This document shows positions 36,705 through 48,068 of a DNA stretch of 64,000 bases, piece by piece. The notes beneath the pieces were generated by a model. It had not been told where the DNA came from. It searched no databases and saw nothing but the letters and a program-made list of their open reading frames with translations. Origin of the DNA: Hypoxylon rubiginosum. Lineage: Eukaryota; Ascomycota; Sordariomycetes; Xylariales; Hypoxylaceae. Each line of letters starts with the position of its first letter. Position 1 is the stretch's first letter. Position numbers and translations under genes: made by a program. The stretch covers positions 1-64,000 of the forward strand of contig CADCXA010000030.1 in the NCBI GenBank assembly GCA_902806565.1, written 5' to 3'.

Positions 36705-38690
36705 TCAGAGCGCTGTAAGGTCCACAGGGTTATCTCGGCTACCAGTTAGCCCTTCTTCTCCTATCGGCTTTCGCTCAGGTTCTACCTGGCCGGCTTCAGG
36801 CAAGCACCATAGTGAAATCTCTTCCAAGTGCCGCGCAAGATGAACCGTTACGTTCTTTTGACCGTCTCTGATCATCTCAGGACATAGGGGACAGCGTATG
36901 CTTGTCCACGTAAAGTCGTGTATCGTTTCCAGGTGTCTAGTCCAAGCCTCCTTGTCCCTGCACGGCTCGCTCCCCTGCGTGCATTGTATTTGACAGCAGA
37001 TGTATGGGCGTAGGTCCGAGAATAAATGCTGCCTACCGGTGAATGTTAGCCATAGTAAGAAAGCTTGGTTACTAAACTGCCGCAAGCTTACCTCCATTCC
37101 GCTCTCTGGCAATAGTCTATCTTTTTGCCGCAGGCGGGACATTTAAAACAGTTCCTCTCGCCCTCCCCCTCCGGTTGTGGCACTAACGCGACACCAATAT
37201 TTTGACCATCCCATCCTTTATATGAGAGAAGTACGCGTGGAGAGTCAATACTGCTTGGCTTAATACTGCCTTTAGCTCCCTCGGCGCTGTCTGTTTTGTC
37301 CTCTTTCTGCTCAATGCCTTCAATCTCTTGGTTGTTCTCGTGCCTTAGAGCTTCACATATTTTCCAGGTCTCCCAGCAAGCTCTTCCCAAACGTAGCGCG
37401 AGCTCACGGTTACAATCTGGAAAGCGAATCATGATGCGGGAGCTAAATTGGCACGCTTTGATGTTTTCCATGCTTGGCTCTAAACCAAGCAAACCTTCTT
37501 CCACGGCCGTCCTTCTTTGCTGAGTCTCTGGATCCTCAGGCTTCGGCGCATCTTCAGAAACCTCGGACTCAATATCAGAGTCTATGTCTGACATTGATGT
37601 TTGGGGCAGCACAGCTAAAGCCACCTCTCTCAGGTGCTTGGAAACGTGCTTGAAGTACATCGAAGGATCGCCTAAAATCGTGCTCGGGCAAAAGAGACAA
37701 CGATTCCTAAAATGGCCTGGTGCTTAGTAGCTTTTCTCGTGTATTGCCCAGTCGTTACTAGACCGGAAAAGCTTCCCTCCCTTGTCGCAAGTTGGTAATG
37801 TACAGACATATGGCTGGAGATCACCAAAGATATGTTTTCTTTATCACGTCAGTCTTCAGAAACCCAATGTCAAGTTGCTATACATACTTCCAAGCTCTCC
37901 GGTCGGTAATGCCTACTAGTTTGGCATAGCAGGCGAGGCAATCAAATGGTAGCCCCCTTTCAGCCTCCTGCGGAAGAGGTGGTACCCTTGGACGGCCCTG
38001 ATCCGCGGCCGAAAGTGAAGTGGAATATGATGCATACGTAGTCACAGATGCGGTATCTTTAAAGTTCGATACTTCTTTCGTCGATGTGATTTTTGGTTTA
38101 GATGGTGATGACAATATATCGAAAACCGGGTCAGAAATTTCCATGGATTTGGTAGTTTCCGTGAGCTTGGGTATGCTGCTTGAAAAAGGCGATTCACAGG
38201 TACCTATGGTAGAGTTGGGAGTTTCTCTTTTAGCAGAGGCCTCTTCTTGCTTGGATTGAGCGGCCTGAATCATAGCGGCGCGCTTCGCATTCGCCTCCCT
38301 GAGACGCTCAACAAGGTAGCATGGAAGTTCGCGGAATCGGTCTCTAATCTTTCGACAGCAAGTCAATGCTTGAGGAGACGAGACTTGGAAGATTTCTAGA
38401 TGTGGGTAGTCAGAATCTACAAAAAGCTCTTCAGCGAAGTGCTCTGTCGCGAGGTCGGCAAGCTCAGAACTAAGTTCAAGTAGGCACTGGGTGCTGGAAA
38501 TTAGCTCAGATGTAATTCGTTCTAAAGATCCTATTTCCTTCTTAAGTTTCGCGTCATTTTTGATATTGTCCTCTTCATGGACAAACCGTAGCCCCTCTTG
38601 CACTCTTGTACTACCCCCTGGAGATCGGTCAAAGGAGTACGAATATTCTCTTCGCTTCTTAGAAACAACGTTGGTACCAGCCCTGTCAAT
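36705..38690 (-). pseudogene. Fungal C2H2-type zinc-finger protein with in-frame TAA and unclear 5' end
   Basis: Coding pieces read leftward: about 38690-37888, intron of 49 nt (37839-37887, branch CTGAC, acceptor AAG), 37838-37092, intron of 59 nt, 37032-36705. The protein has an N-terminal helical domain, a Ser/Thr/Lys-rich middle, then CLACYAKLVGITDRRAWK and HIFGDLQPYVCTLPTCD, and later CPACGKK...QHLFSDLRPYICC...AWTRHLETIHDFTW and RCPLCPEM...HLARHLEEIS. These are the repeated C-x2-C/H-x-H fingers of a large family of uncharacterised fungal proteins. In exon 2 a TAA (37724-37726) interrupts the frame right after NDWAIHEKSY, while family-like text resumes directly (FRNRCLFCP). A 57-nt in-frame candidate intron (37707-37763) would remove it but also a conserved W-x2-H. 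The start is uncertain (see next entry), so it is called a damaged gene. Confidence 0.6.
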
Positions 38691-39073
38691 TGGTTAGAAT
38701 GTGGTGCCAGAGGGAGCAGTACACTGAATACAAACTCTTTGTGAGGATTTGGCCAATATTAATCAACAGACTGAACGTCAAATCCCGAAGCACTGGCGAC
38801 CGAAAGAGGACGACGTCAAGATTCTCGTCGGAGATAGTATGGGTATGGGACCAGATGACGAGACGACTAAAGCTGCGTTCTATTTTGCGGTTGTAGACTT
38901 TTCAGTATTCTCTCGCGATATCAGGCTGTCAAGGATGCTGCGATATAGGGCTGAGCAAGATATATAGAGCGGGCAGCAATACCAAGGTCATACAATCCGT
39001 AAGTTGGTTCCAAATCACGTTGCCAATGCTGAAGACGATCTCCAATAAGTCCAGTGTCGTTTGCGGATGCCAT
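38691..39073 (-). pseudogene. Probable broken 5' part of the C2H2-type gene
   Basis: Leftward reading finds two coding-like pieces in different frames. One starts at an ATG at 39073 (MASANDTGLIGDRLQHWQRD and on for 50 codons) and ends at TGA (38921-38923). The other runs about 38870-38740 and contains FSRLVIWSHTHTISDENLDV and RSPVLRDLTFSLLINIGQIL. The second resembles the N-terminal helical domain that precedes the zinc fingers in this family. It can be joined to the downstream exon by a short intron (branch CTAAC, acceptor GACAG near 38685). No GT donor connects the two pieces cleanly, so either a frameshift and nonsense change has broken the gene or the first piece is not part of it. Confidence 0.35.
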
Positions 39074-39358
39074 AGTTGGCAAGCAAAAGCGAAATTTGGC
39101 AAGAGGGGAAGAGGTTGAACAGTCTTAGGAGAGCCACAATTTCCGAGCACCTTGAAAAAAGCTGCGTTATAATACAGCCTCTGGTGAGGATGTCGTGAAG
39201 CCGTACAGAAGAGGTGCGCTGTAGCTTCGGAAAAAAAAATTTGACACCCTCTACCTAAGAAAGACTTATAATATGTTTTAATGCAGCAGTAATTCAACAT
39301 GTCCCAGGCTCCCGCTAACGCCGTGACTGTACTCTCCATCCTTCGTTGGTGGTTACGG

Positions 39359-39465
39359 AAGGTAGTGGCCTAGTTGGTTAGCTCGGGAATGTTACCTTTT
39401 TTAAATCTTTTTTTTACTGTGGTTGCTTGTAGGTTCGAATCCCCCAGGTGACACTTTTTTTTTTT
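39359..39465 (+). other. Degenerate tRNA-like element with A and B boxes
   Basis: TGGCCTAGTTGG (39366-39377) fits the RNA polymerase III A box and GGTTCGAATCC (39432-39442) fits the B box exactly. A T run starts at 39455, where a tRNA gene would terminate. The A-to-B spacing (66 bases) would need an intron of about 20 bases. The seven bases before position 8 do not pair with those after the T arm, and the D and T stems also mismatch, so a functional tRNA is unlikely. A tRNA-derived SINE fragment or pseudo-tRNA is the best reading. Internal T runs (39398-39402, 39409-39415) would terminate transcription early. Confidence 0.4.
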
Positions 39466-39552
39466 CAATACCCAATGTCTAGGTTTGATGGCCTCATCAC
39501 GGATACACTTAGCAGCCCAGCATCCTTTATCATCTATATACAACCCAAAGAA

Positions 39553-41494
39553 ATGGCTGGAATTCCTTTAGCCGTCGCTCCTCTCTGCCTCCAGGCCCTG
39601 AAACTCGGCAAGGAGGCTGTATCGAAAGTCGGGATCTTCCGCGGATACAGAAATGAAGTCGAAGAACTGCGCCTAAATTACCAAGTCCAGGTCGTCAAAT
39701 TTCTTTTTGAATGCGAGCGAGTGGTGCACAAGATTATCGGGAATGATTCCAATATCGGTCCAAACTCCCTTGACTTCACCGATGATAATTGGGCGTCGTT
39801 CGATTTGGAAATACGCCTTAAGCGCTACCTTGGTGCCGCATGCGTTCCTTTCGAAGGTAGTCCGGGGAGCATTCACAAGATCATAGATGCTTTTCAAAGG
39901 ACCTTCGCCCACTTCGACGAAGTAGACGGCAGGGGACGAGAGGTGAGTCAAGTGTATCATTGCGGTGTCTTCTTGACCAACAATTCATAGGGCGGCTCTG
40001 CATACCACCGAGGACGAAATGGGTTGCTAGTTGTACAGAAGGAGGAGAGATGGAAGGAGGAGTTAGAAAGACTCACAAGACTCGTCGACTCCTCGCGTGA
40101 CCTTCGAAAAATATCCGACGAAAAACATGACCAACAACCTACAGACGTGGCACCTGCACCATCGTTACCGCCGCACTACCGAGAAACGAGAAACGCTTCC
40201 GCGTCCTTTTACAAGCCTATCACTACCAATTGGTCTTGCTCGGAAATAAATCACTCTGAACACTCTGCCAAGCTATTACTAGAGAGCTACAGACAAGACA
40301 GACATTCATGTCTCGACGTTGTCGTCTACAGAAAAGATAAGGATATCATAAATGGGGAAAGGTAAGATGCTGTTTAGGCTTCAATTGCTCCAAACCCCCT
40401 TATCGGCTGGACCCACCCCCTATTCTAGGATGAGTACAGGAACACGTCTCGGACACCTTCTTGTAGTCTGAACATTCTTCAAGGCTTACGCTAAATTATG
40501 CATACAGGTGCTCATTGCAATTATGTATTCACTCTACAGAACAGGGCCCCTTAACACCAGAGTCAGCGTCAAGCGAGGAACCACAGCAGCCGGTTAAAAA
40601 GAAGAGAGTCGGATTTTCAAGGAGCGACCATGACTCGACACATGTGTCAGGTGATTCTCGCGGCAATACTGATACCCCATATACATCTTCCCATTCCAGA
40701 CAAGCGCCGATGTCGCGAATAAAAGAGCCGCTTTCCCTAGGGCAAATCAAGGATATTTGCCATCACCTACGCGAATGCTCTGCTGCTGAGAAGATAGCAC
40801 TAAATCGTTGCATAGGTCGTTTAGACTACCAGGGACTTATGCATCAGTTCTTTTTAGGGCATAATCCCAAAGGCATGGCCCGCGCTGCAGTTCGTGGGAA
40901 ACTAGTAAATTTCAGCGACATATTTCGCCGACCCCTAGACGACTCACTCTCAGATTTAGAACGCCTATCGTTGGCGGCAACACTAGTGAAATCAGCACTT
41001 CGCTTATATTCCACTTCGTGGTGGCCCGACGACTGGACGCCGCATATGCTCGCGTTTTACCAAAATGAGGACGAGGAGCTTGCCGAATCCCTCAAGTCCC
41101 TACACGTCACAACGGACTTAATGCCAAAGGGTCCGGATAACTCAGCATCTAGACATCCGTCTAACCATGTACACAAAGCCATGACCAGATTTGGGATTCA
41201 TAATTTCACTCTATGGGGGCTAGGAGTGACGCTTCTCCAAATTGGTCTTTGGGAGCCCGTCGATATAGGGTCACATGAGGAAGTCAGGGAGAAGGTAGGG
41301 GGCTGAGGTATCTCGGCGAAGACTACCGAATCATTACAAAGAAGCTGATTAATTGCGATTTCGGACTCGGAAAGTACAAGTTGCAAGAGCCAACGCTTCG
41401 GAATGAGATATACCGTACCATTGTTGGGGAGCTTGACGCAAGCATCAACACCCTAAACTTGAAGATGTCGAGACTTCGATCAGATAAGATATAG
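39553..41494 (+). pseudogene. DUF7580-like fungal protein, frameshifted near its C-terminus
   Basis: Start ATG 39553 (MAGIPLAVAPLCLQALKLGK). Exons 39553-39942, 39991-40361 and 40508 onward (introns 48 and 146 nt, the second with branch-like GCTAAAT) give 519 residues to a TGA at 41304-41306. The N-terminal helical domain and a C-terminal kinase-fold-like region (LSLAATLVKSALRLYSTSWW, then NFTLWGLGVTLLQIGLWEP) match the general plan of fungal DUF7580-type proteins, which are often linked to nonself-recognition loci. The TGA follows a run of five G (41298-41302). One more G would continue as LRYLGEDYRIITKKLINCDF...NEIYRTIVGEL to TAG at 41492-41494, the normal C-terminal helix of the family. A one-base deletion, real or a sequencing error, therefore truncates the protein by about 62 residues. 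Confidence 0.5.
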
Positions 41495-41731
41495 ATATCC
41501 ATACACCTGGCTATGTTAGGTAGTCATAACTTTCAAAATTCTCACGTCGGGACTCCGCGAGTATCCAAGAAACCCGTCATAGATCATGACAATGTACGTT
41601 GGAAAGGACTAGATGCAGATGAAAAATGGGGGTCAGAAAGGGGTAATATACATGATAGACCAACTGCAAGCTTACTATTACCTAAAGTCGGTCCTACTCT
41701 ATGAATACCTATATACAGGGAGTTTACCATA

Positions 41732-42921
41732 TTAAAACTTCCGATATTTGCGACTTTGAGACTGCTTAACAACTGCAGGCCATCCCGAACTAAAGTCGAG
41801 TTTATTCCAACCAAACCGGAACTCGTTGGCGGGGGTTTTGGTCTGTACGTCGTATGGCACTAGTAAATCATATTTTATCAGTTTATATTCTCCTATTTCC
41901 GCAAGAGGTGAACGCTGAAAAGTGAATACTTACCGTAGTGGTAGTATATGACAGGCCCCCCGGCCTCGTCGTCGACGAGGATGCCTTGGCCGCCGGGAGC
42001 CCATATATCATTGTGTGTGCCCAGTATCTCCTTACCACCGCTGTTGTTCGCGCAATCGACCCCCTTGTCGTCGACGTAGCCGGTGCGCGGCTGCTTGGAG
42101 CGGCACACCATAACCTTGTAAACGTCGCCCCTATCGACCCAGTGGCCGTCCTGCTGCTTGCAGCACCGGCCGGACGAGAAGAACATGTAGTACCAGTCGT
42201 CCCACTTGAAGACGTAAGCGCCCTCCGTCGGGCCGGTGTCGAACGCCTTGGTCTGGTTGTTGGCGAGGTGCGTCGTGTCCGCGTTGGCGCCGTCGGCGAT
42301 CCGGACGGGCGGGTCCGCGAGCGGGATCTGGAATATGCCCTGCTGGTACGAGCCGAAAGATAGGAGGTTCTGGCGCTTGCCCCCGTCGTCGACGGTCAGG
42401 AGGGCGGCGTCGAGGATGTTGTACTTCTTCGCCCAGTCGATCTCGAGGCGGCCGTGCCACTGCCAGTCGCCGATCTCGAGCGTCTTGGACGAGGCGGCCA
42501 GGAGGCTGGAGTTGTGCTGCCACGTGTGTATGGCGGGGTCCGTCACGCCGACCGTGGAGTAGTCGAACTCGTGGTTGTTGATGTAGAGATAGTACGTGTC
42601 GTCGACTTGGTGGATCGAAGGGGCCCCGCCGTACTCGCGGAACTTGGCGGTGCCTTCGTGCGTCCAGGGGCCGTACAGAGAATCCGCCGTCCAGAGGCTG
42701 CCGTACTTGCCTGTGGTGTACAGGAATAGTTTGCTGTCTGATTGGCGCCGTATTAAGGCAGGGTCTAGAGTCTGCGCGATCGCATTGTTGGGAATTGTTC
42801 CTTTCATAGCTTCGGGAGCTGGCCACCCATCTTGACCCAAGACATGCTCGGACATAAGACCTACGATGAGGCCTGTGGTGAGATTCACTAGTCTCTTAGT
42901 GATTAACATCGTGGCAACCAT
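41732..42921 (-). CDS. Secreted GH43 family glycosidase, endo-arabinanase-like
   Basis: Glycoside hydrolase family 43, five-bladed propeller, predicted to cut alpha-1,5-arabinan side chains of pectin outside the cell. Two exons: 42921-41934 and 41859-41732 (intron 74 nt, GTAAGT...CTAG), 371 residues. The ATG at 42921 is preferred because it opens a signal peptide (MVATMLITKRLVNLTTGLIV, cleavage near residue 30); 42909 is an alternative. Motifs: general-base Asp in TLDPALIRR, YGGAPSIHQVDDTYYLYINN, LDAALL, catalytic Glu in GPTEGAYVFKWDDWYYMFFS, CRSKQPRTGYVDDKGVDC, WAPGGQGILVDD and YYHY before the intron. Exon 2 supplies FRFGWNKLDFSSGWPAVV. GC content of exon 1 is higher than in neighbours. The family is firm, the exact substrate inferred. 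Confidence 0.85.
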
Positions 42922-43974
42922 GCACAATAACGTTAGTTTTCTGCTCTAATCTTTCAGCATTAAGAGAGGAGGAGGTGAGATTTATAGGCTTGTTCGAGAA
43001 TCATAAAGTTGTTCTGCTTTAACAGTAGCCAATGGTAATATATCTCGTATGGACGCATTTGAACGCCGTACAGACTTCTATTATGTGGTATTTTCCCATT
43101 GCCACAGAATGCGGCGGGGGCTTACGCACTGCCACCTCCATTCAAGGATGAGAAAGCCTTGGAAATACTGCCGATTGAGCCTCCTTATGATGATAGTGTG
43201 GGTAGGAAAATCAGCTCTAGTTTGGCATATACATCCAAGTCGTTGACGTAGGTGGACAGAAAAGCGTCCAACCGTACTAGTTCCAGTAGAAAATGCCCAA
43301 GATAATCAAATTACGTCAGAGTTGTGGTCCTTTATGGAAGTAGATGCAGTCAGATAAGTCCCACAAAGAGCTTACATCTGAAATACGTTATGTTGAAAAT
43401 AAAGTCAACTTGCGAACAGGTAGAATGGGTGTCTGCATATTTGTGTTCCTATATTTAGTATACTTCTAGGGTTAATTACCGAAAATCGGGTGGCTGTGGG
43501 GTAGTTAGCCCCTGAATCGAGTGACTTCAGCCTTAAATAGACAACAACTCGGCCGTCGGCATGGTCAATTCTTGATTGGCTGTCTTTTAACAATGTTTGC
43601 GAATTTCGGCTTCATCACCATTGAGTTTATCGTATCAAAATTGTCTATGTAGGTCTAAACACCATCATTATCATCATGCTCACTCTATCTGCGCTCTCTA
43701 ACCTGGCGGTCATAGTCAACCCGCGAGTGGGTTAACTGTCGAACAGGTAACCAAGGACTGTCGACTGCTTACTTCCGCAACACTTTGGGCGCATTCCATG
43801 TCTTCATTACCATCTCTAGGTATTTTTCAAAGCCGCTTTCCGGGCCGACGACAGCGCCATCTCCGGCAAACTCCGACACAAGGTAGATCAGTCCAGTAGA
43901 TCATTCATAACATCAGCACCGGCATTTGGACCCAGCAAGTCTTCAGACAAAATGAGTTCTCGAGGATTCACGCC
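42922..43974. other. Intergenic, no gene seen
   Basis: Between the GH43 start and the 3' end of the next minus-strand gene. Presumed promoter of the GH43 gene. Short open frames here have no family features. Confidence 0.5.
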
Positions 43975-45477
43975 TTAAGGCTCTCCCAGTATATCTGACA
44001 ATGCTTCCTGCTGTTCAGATCCTAGATTCGAGAAGCAAAAATAGTCGATCGTACAGTTTTCAAGGAAGTCGTGGATTTCTTCCTGAGCTGCGTCAAAACC
44101 AAGGCTACCGTTGATATAGGTTTCGTCAATAGCGTCTCTTGCAGCTGCCGGCTCTTCTGGCTCTTCTGGCTCTTCCGGTCGAACTTGGGCCAGAGGCAAA
44201 TGAACTAAGGGAGATGGCCGAAATCGCAGGAAGTCATTTCGCAAATTTTCGATGATTCTCTCCATCATTTCTTGGATCAAACGCTGACCACCAACGTCCA
44301 GAGTTATAACATCACTTGGTAACATGTTAACTTCGGTGGTGATTAGAGAAGGCATCTCGTTTCGTGCAAAACTTATAAAGTTTTCAAGTATAGAGACCCC
44401 AGAATCTGACTCGAGATCTACCAATACTAATTAGCTAACCCAAGTACTAGGAGGAACACTGATAGACTTACACGGTGACGGGTAGGGATGTACAGCGTCA
44501 GGATATATTATCTTGTATATATGGTGCCATTTTTCTTCTTCGGACATATTCGTTAAGCCTACTCGACACCGCATTGCCTCTTGCTTGTCTTGATTGATGG
44601 CATTTGAACACAGTTCGTAGACGACAACTTCACAGGCCTGGGTAGAGCGCTGGTGGCCCTTCCAGTGCTCTTTCTTGCCAAAGACTGTACCACAACGTAC
44701 ACACTGGAAAACAAAGTGCCTGCGGTATATGTGTTCTCTAGCAAAGTATCAGAATCATACCAAGTGCCAAAAAGGGAATAGGGGAAGCGAGGATAATACT
44801 GACTTAACTCGCGATGTATTTTCGAAGCCGCGTTCCACACAACATGCAAGCGGTTGAGGGCGTCTCTTTGCGAACGGGCAAGCGAACAGTTTACCATTGG
44901 TTTGGCTGCCTTTAGAAAGCTTTGGCTTCTTGTCTCGTCCATTAGAAGATCCGTCGCCGTCTTCCTGGTCATCTTGAGAACTACTTATTTTCTCTTTCCC
45001 CTTCCTTTTCCTCCTCGACCTATTGCCATTACTGGTTGTCGGTTGAAGATTGTCTCCATCAACACCCTGGGCCCTACTCTCACTTGGACTAGACCTCCCT
45101 TCAGCGTCGGTTTGTTCGGCCAGCCATGTAGCAAATTGGAGACTGACGGCACGCGCGAGTACTGACTTCGTGATCCGAAAAGGGGGCGTACTCGTTGTAT
45201 CCGTCGTCTCAACAGAGTCATATTGGCTTGAATTTGATATGTGGCTGCCTGACCATGCCGCTCGCCCAAAGCGAGCGTCCCAAGCTGCTAAATCATCTCT
45301 GGTTTCCTTTTCGCGCCGGGTTGAATTTTTCCCCGATACGAAGAAAGTCTGGACCGGATCTTGTTCTGCGAGGTATCGAGAGAGAGATGGTGTGGTTGTC
45401 TGCTTCGGCGAATCTGACTTGCGACCTGAAGGTCGATGAGCTTGAGACAACCCAGTACTTTCCCGTTGAGATTGCAT
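43975..45477 (-). CDS. C2H2-like zinc-finger protein (fungal, uncharacterised)
   Basis: Exons 45477-44804, 44737-44472 and 44426-43975 (introns 66 and 45 nt) give 463 residues. The first ATG after the upstream stop is 45477. The first ~190 residues are disordered: Ser/Thr-rich, then a basic patch RSRRKRKGKEK likely to act as a nuclear localisation signal, and KKPKLSKGS. The conserved core spans the first intron: LFACPFAKRRPQPLACC, RVK|EHIYRRHFVFQCVRCG and FGKKEHWKGHQRSTQAC, Cys/His-rich finger-like text seen in many fungal proteins, followed by MSEEEKWHHIYKIIYPD. The C-terminal exon is acidic, with a PEEPEEPEEP tract. Role unknown; nucleic-acid binding is plausible. No disruption is seen. Confidence 0.7.
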
Positions 45478-46556
45478 GCTGGAATCAGAGACAACAACAT
45501 TGAGGTTGATGGCTATACCCACCTAATGCGCTTCCATTAAATTTCGGTGATTTGTTACCCTTCGAAGCTGCGATAGGAAGATAAAAAACGAAGAAATCAA
45601 CTGGGAGGTGTAGAAAACAGGCGTTGACCAATTTATACGATTATCATTTTTTCAAATCAATGAGTTTGTGAGTTGTGCTCACTGCGAATAACTCCATGAT
45701 AGTAATTTGTTGCGCGCGTTCAGAGCGCCACCCTCCTTCAGCTTCTTGGTCTATCAATAAGAAAAGTACGTCATATTGTATTAAGAAATGAAAGTAACTG
45801 TTGATTACCAGCCTAAAGATCATTCCATCATAATAATCTAGAAGGATTTCAATAGAGGTTAGGTATCATTATCTTTCAAGTCAAGAGCTGTAGAGTTGTC
45901 TAGCCTTGGTGGGTTAGACTTGTGCTCGTCGAACAATGCATGTTAACAATCCTTCTAAACATCCTGTAGCAAGCTCGATAATCCGACCGAATCGATACTT
46001 TTCAACCTTTTCGAAGGCCAACTTATGTAAGTTCGGTATCGGAGTATTCGGGAACAGGCATTTAAAGTCACAAGACAACCCCGTTGGCGGCGACCTTGGA
46101 GAAACCTGGGGGCAGTGGAGAGTGGACATTAGCATGTGAAGATGCGCTAAGGTGAGTTGGGTGAGCTGGGTGAGATGCCTTGGACGCTAAAGAAATTACA
46201 TGGGAGGCTGGGGGATAGCAAGGGAGTTTCCGACATGTGCCTCGGCCGTTTTCTCCAGTGGGGACCTTCTGACATCAGCGTGAACGGTTAGCGCATTAGA
46301 ACTCCAAACCCGTGCCCCGGAACTCTACAAGCGCAAAAGTAGCCACGCATCCGAGGTCCAATGGCAACTTCTACGTAGTAAGAAACTCGTCCTATATTCT
46401 AATCATCCCAAATCATAAACTCTGGAGTCGTTCTTCCTTTTCAAACTCTCTTCTTCCTTCTATTTTCCAACTCGCTAGGTCATCCGTCACATACCTAGTC
46501 ATATCATCGCCGAAGACAAGACCGTCGTAAACAGACTCGAGAAGACACAAGCAAAA
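45478..46556. other. Intergenic between divergent genes
   Basis: Divergent promoter region of the zinc-finger gene (leftward) and the thiolase gene (rightward). The ~150 bases before the thiolase ATG are rich in pyrimidines. No gene is supported. Confidence 0.5.
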
Positions 46557-48068
46557 ATGGGTGGTAAGTGCTTCGCTTATAGCCTCACTCCACTCCCCAA
46601 GATCATTAGAAGTAAAATCTAACAAGAAAAACGACGACAGCTATCGAACGATTGTCGCAGATTTCGGGCCAGATCTCTGGTTCTAAATCGGCGCGGGAAA
46701 AGCTGCTTCAGAAGAACCCGGACGACGTAAGTCTCCCTCGTATACAGAGTACCTAGAAAGACCTCGAAACCTCCCGTCTACCTTCGACCCCGAAATTCCT
46801 GAGCAAAACTAATAACACCCATTCTCATACAGATCGTAGTAACAGCATGTCTTCGAACGGCGTTTACGAAAGGCGGCAAGGGTGGCTTCAAGGACACGCA
46901 AGCAGCTGACCTGATGACGGGAGCTCTGAAGGGCCTGCTCGAGCGGTCTAAGATCGACCCGGCGCTCGTAGAAGACGTGTGTGTGGGCGAGGTGTTGGCC
47001 CCCGGCGGCGGCGCTACCGAGATGCGCGCCGCGGCTCTCGTCGCCGGCTTCCCTGAGACCACCGCCGTCCGCACCCTCAACCGCCAATGTTCCTCGGGTC
47101 TGCAGGCCTGCGTCGACGTCGCCAACCAGATCCGCGCCGGCATGATCGAGGTCGGCATCGGCGCCGGTGTCGAGAGCATGAGCTTGCAATACGGGTACGT
47201 CGTCTCCCCTTCCGCCACTTTCTTCTCCGGCTACACAGAATAGAAAACTGACAGGATAAATTTTAGTCCCGGAGCCGTCACCGAGTTCTCCGAGCTCCTC
47301 GAGTCGCACCCCGAAGCCGCCAACTGCAAGGTGCCCATGGGCGTCCTGTCGGAGGACATGGCCAAGGACCTCAAGATCTCGCGCGCCGACCAGGACAGCT
47401 TCGCCGCGTCGTCGTACCAGAAGGCGCTCAAGGCGCAGCAGGCCGGCCTGTTCAAGGAGGAGATCCACCCGCTGACGGTGCAGGTCACGGACCCCAAGAC
47501 CGGCGAGGCCAGGACCGTCACCGTCGACCGCGACGACGGCGTGCGGCCCGGCATCACGGCGGAGTCGCTCGGCAAGATCCGGCCCGCGTTCGCCGAGGGC
47601 GGCTCGATCCACGCGGGCAACGCGTCGCAGATCTCGGACGGCGCCGCGGCCGTGCTCCTGATGAGGCGGTCGACGGCGGAGCGGCTGGGCCAGGCCATCC
47701 TGGGCAAGTACGTGGCCGCCAGCATCGTGGGCGTGAAGCCGCTGCTGATGGGCCAGGGACCCTGGAAGGCAATCCCCAAGGTGTACCAGCTGGCGGGCGG
47801 GCTGACCAACGAGGACGTGGACATCTTCGAGATCAACGAGGCCTTCGCCAGCCAGTGCCTCTGGTGCGCCGGCGAGCTCGGCATCCCCCTCGACAAGATC
47901 AACCCCAAGGGCGGCGCCATCGCCTTCGGCCACCCCCTCGGCTGCACCGGCGCCCGCCAGGTCAGCACCCTGCTCTACGAGCTGCGCCGCCGCGGCCAGA
48001 AGGTCGGCGTCACCAGCATGTGCATCGGCACCGGCATGGGCATGGCTGCCGTCTGGGTCGCCGAGTAA
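46557..48068 (+). CDS. POT1: 3-ketoacyl-CoA thiolase, peroxisomal
   Basis: Last enzyme of beta-oxidation: 3-ketoacyl-CoA plus CoA gives acetyl-CoA plus a shortened acyl-CoA. Four exons: 46557-46563 (7 nt, ATGGGTG), 46641-46726, 46833-47194 and 47267-48068, giving 418 residues, the usual length. The spliced N-terminus MGAIERLSQISGQI contains a PTS2-type peroxisomal signal (R-L-x5-Q-I). Catalytic residues are visible: nucleophile Cys at about residue 117 in NRQCSSGLQA, the His of GHPLGCTGARQ and the second Cys in MCIGTGMGMAAVW; NEAFASQ is also intact. The last exon is strikingly GC-rich with long open frames on the opposite strand, a by-product of codon bias. The gene is intact and highly conserved. 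Confidence 0.95.

Noticed and set aside
42131..42826. Open frames of over 100-230 codons overlapping the GH43 gene in other frames
   Set aside because: Arg/Pro-rich shadow frames of a GC-rich exon; the GH43 frame carries all catalytic motifs.
46809..47968. Long minus-strand open frames (374 and 245 codons) opposite the thiolase
   Set aside because: Antisense by-products of GC-rich third codon positions in a clearly coding + strand gene.
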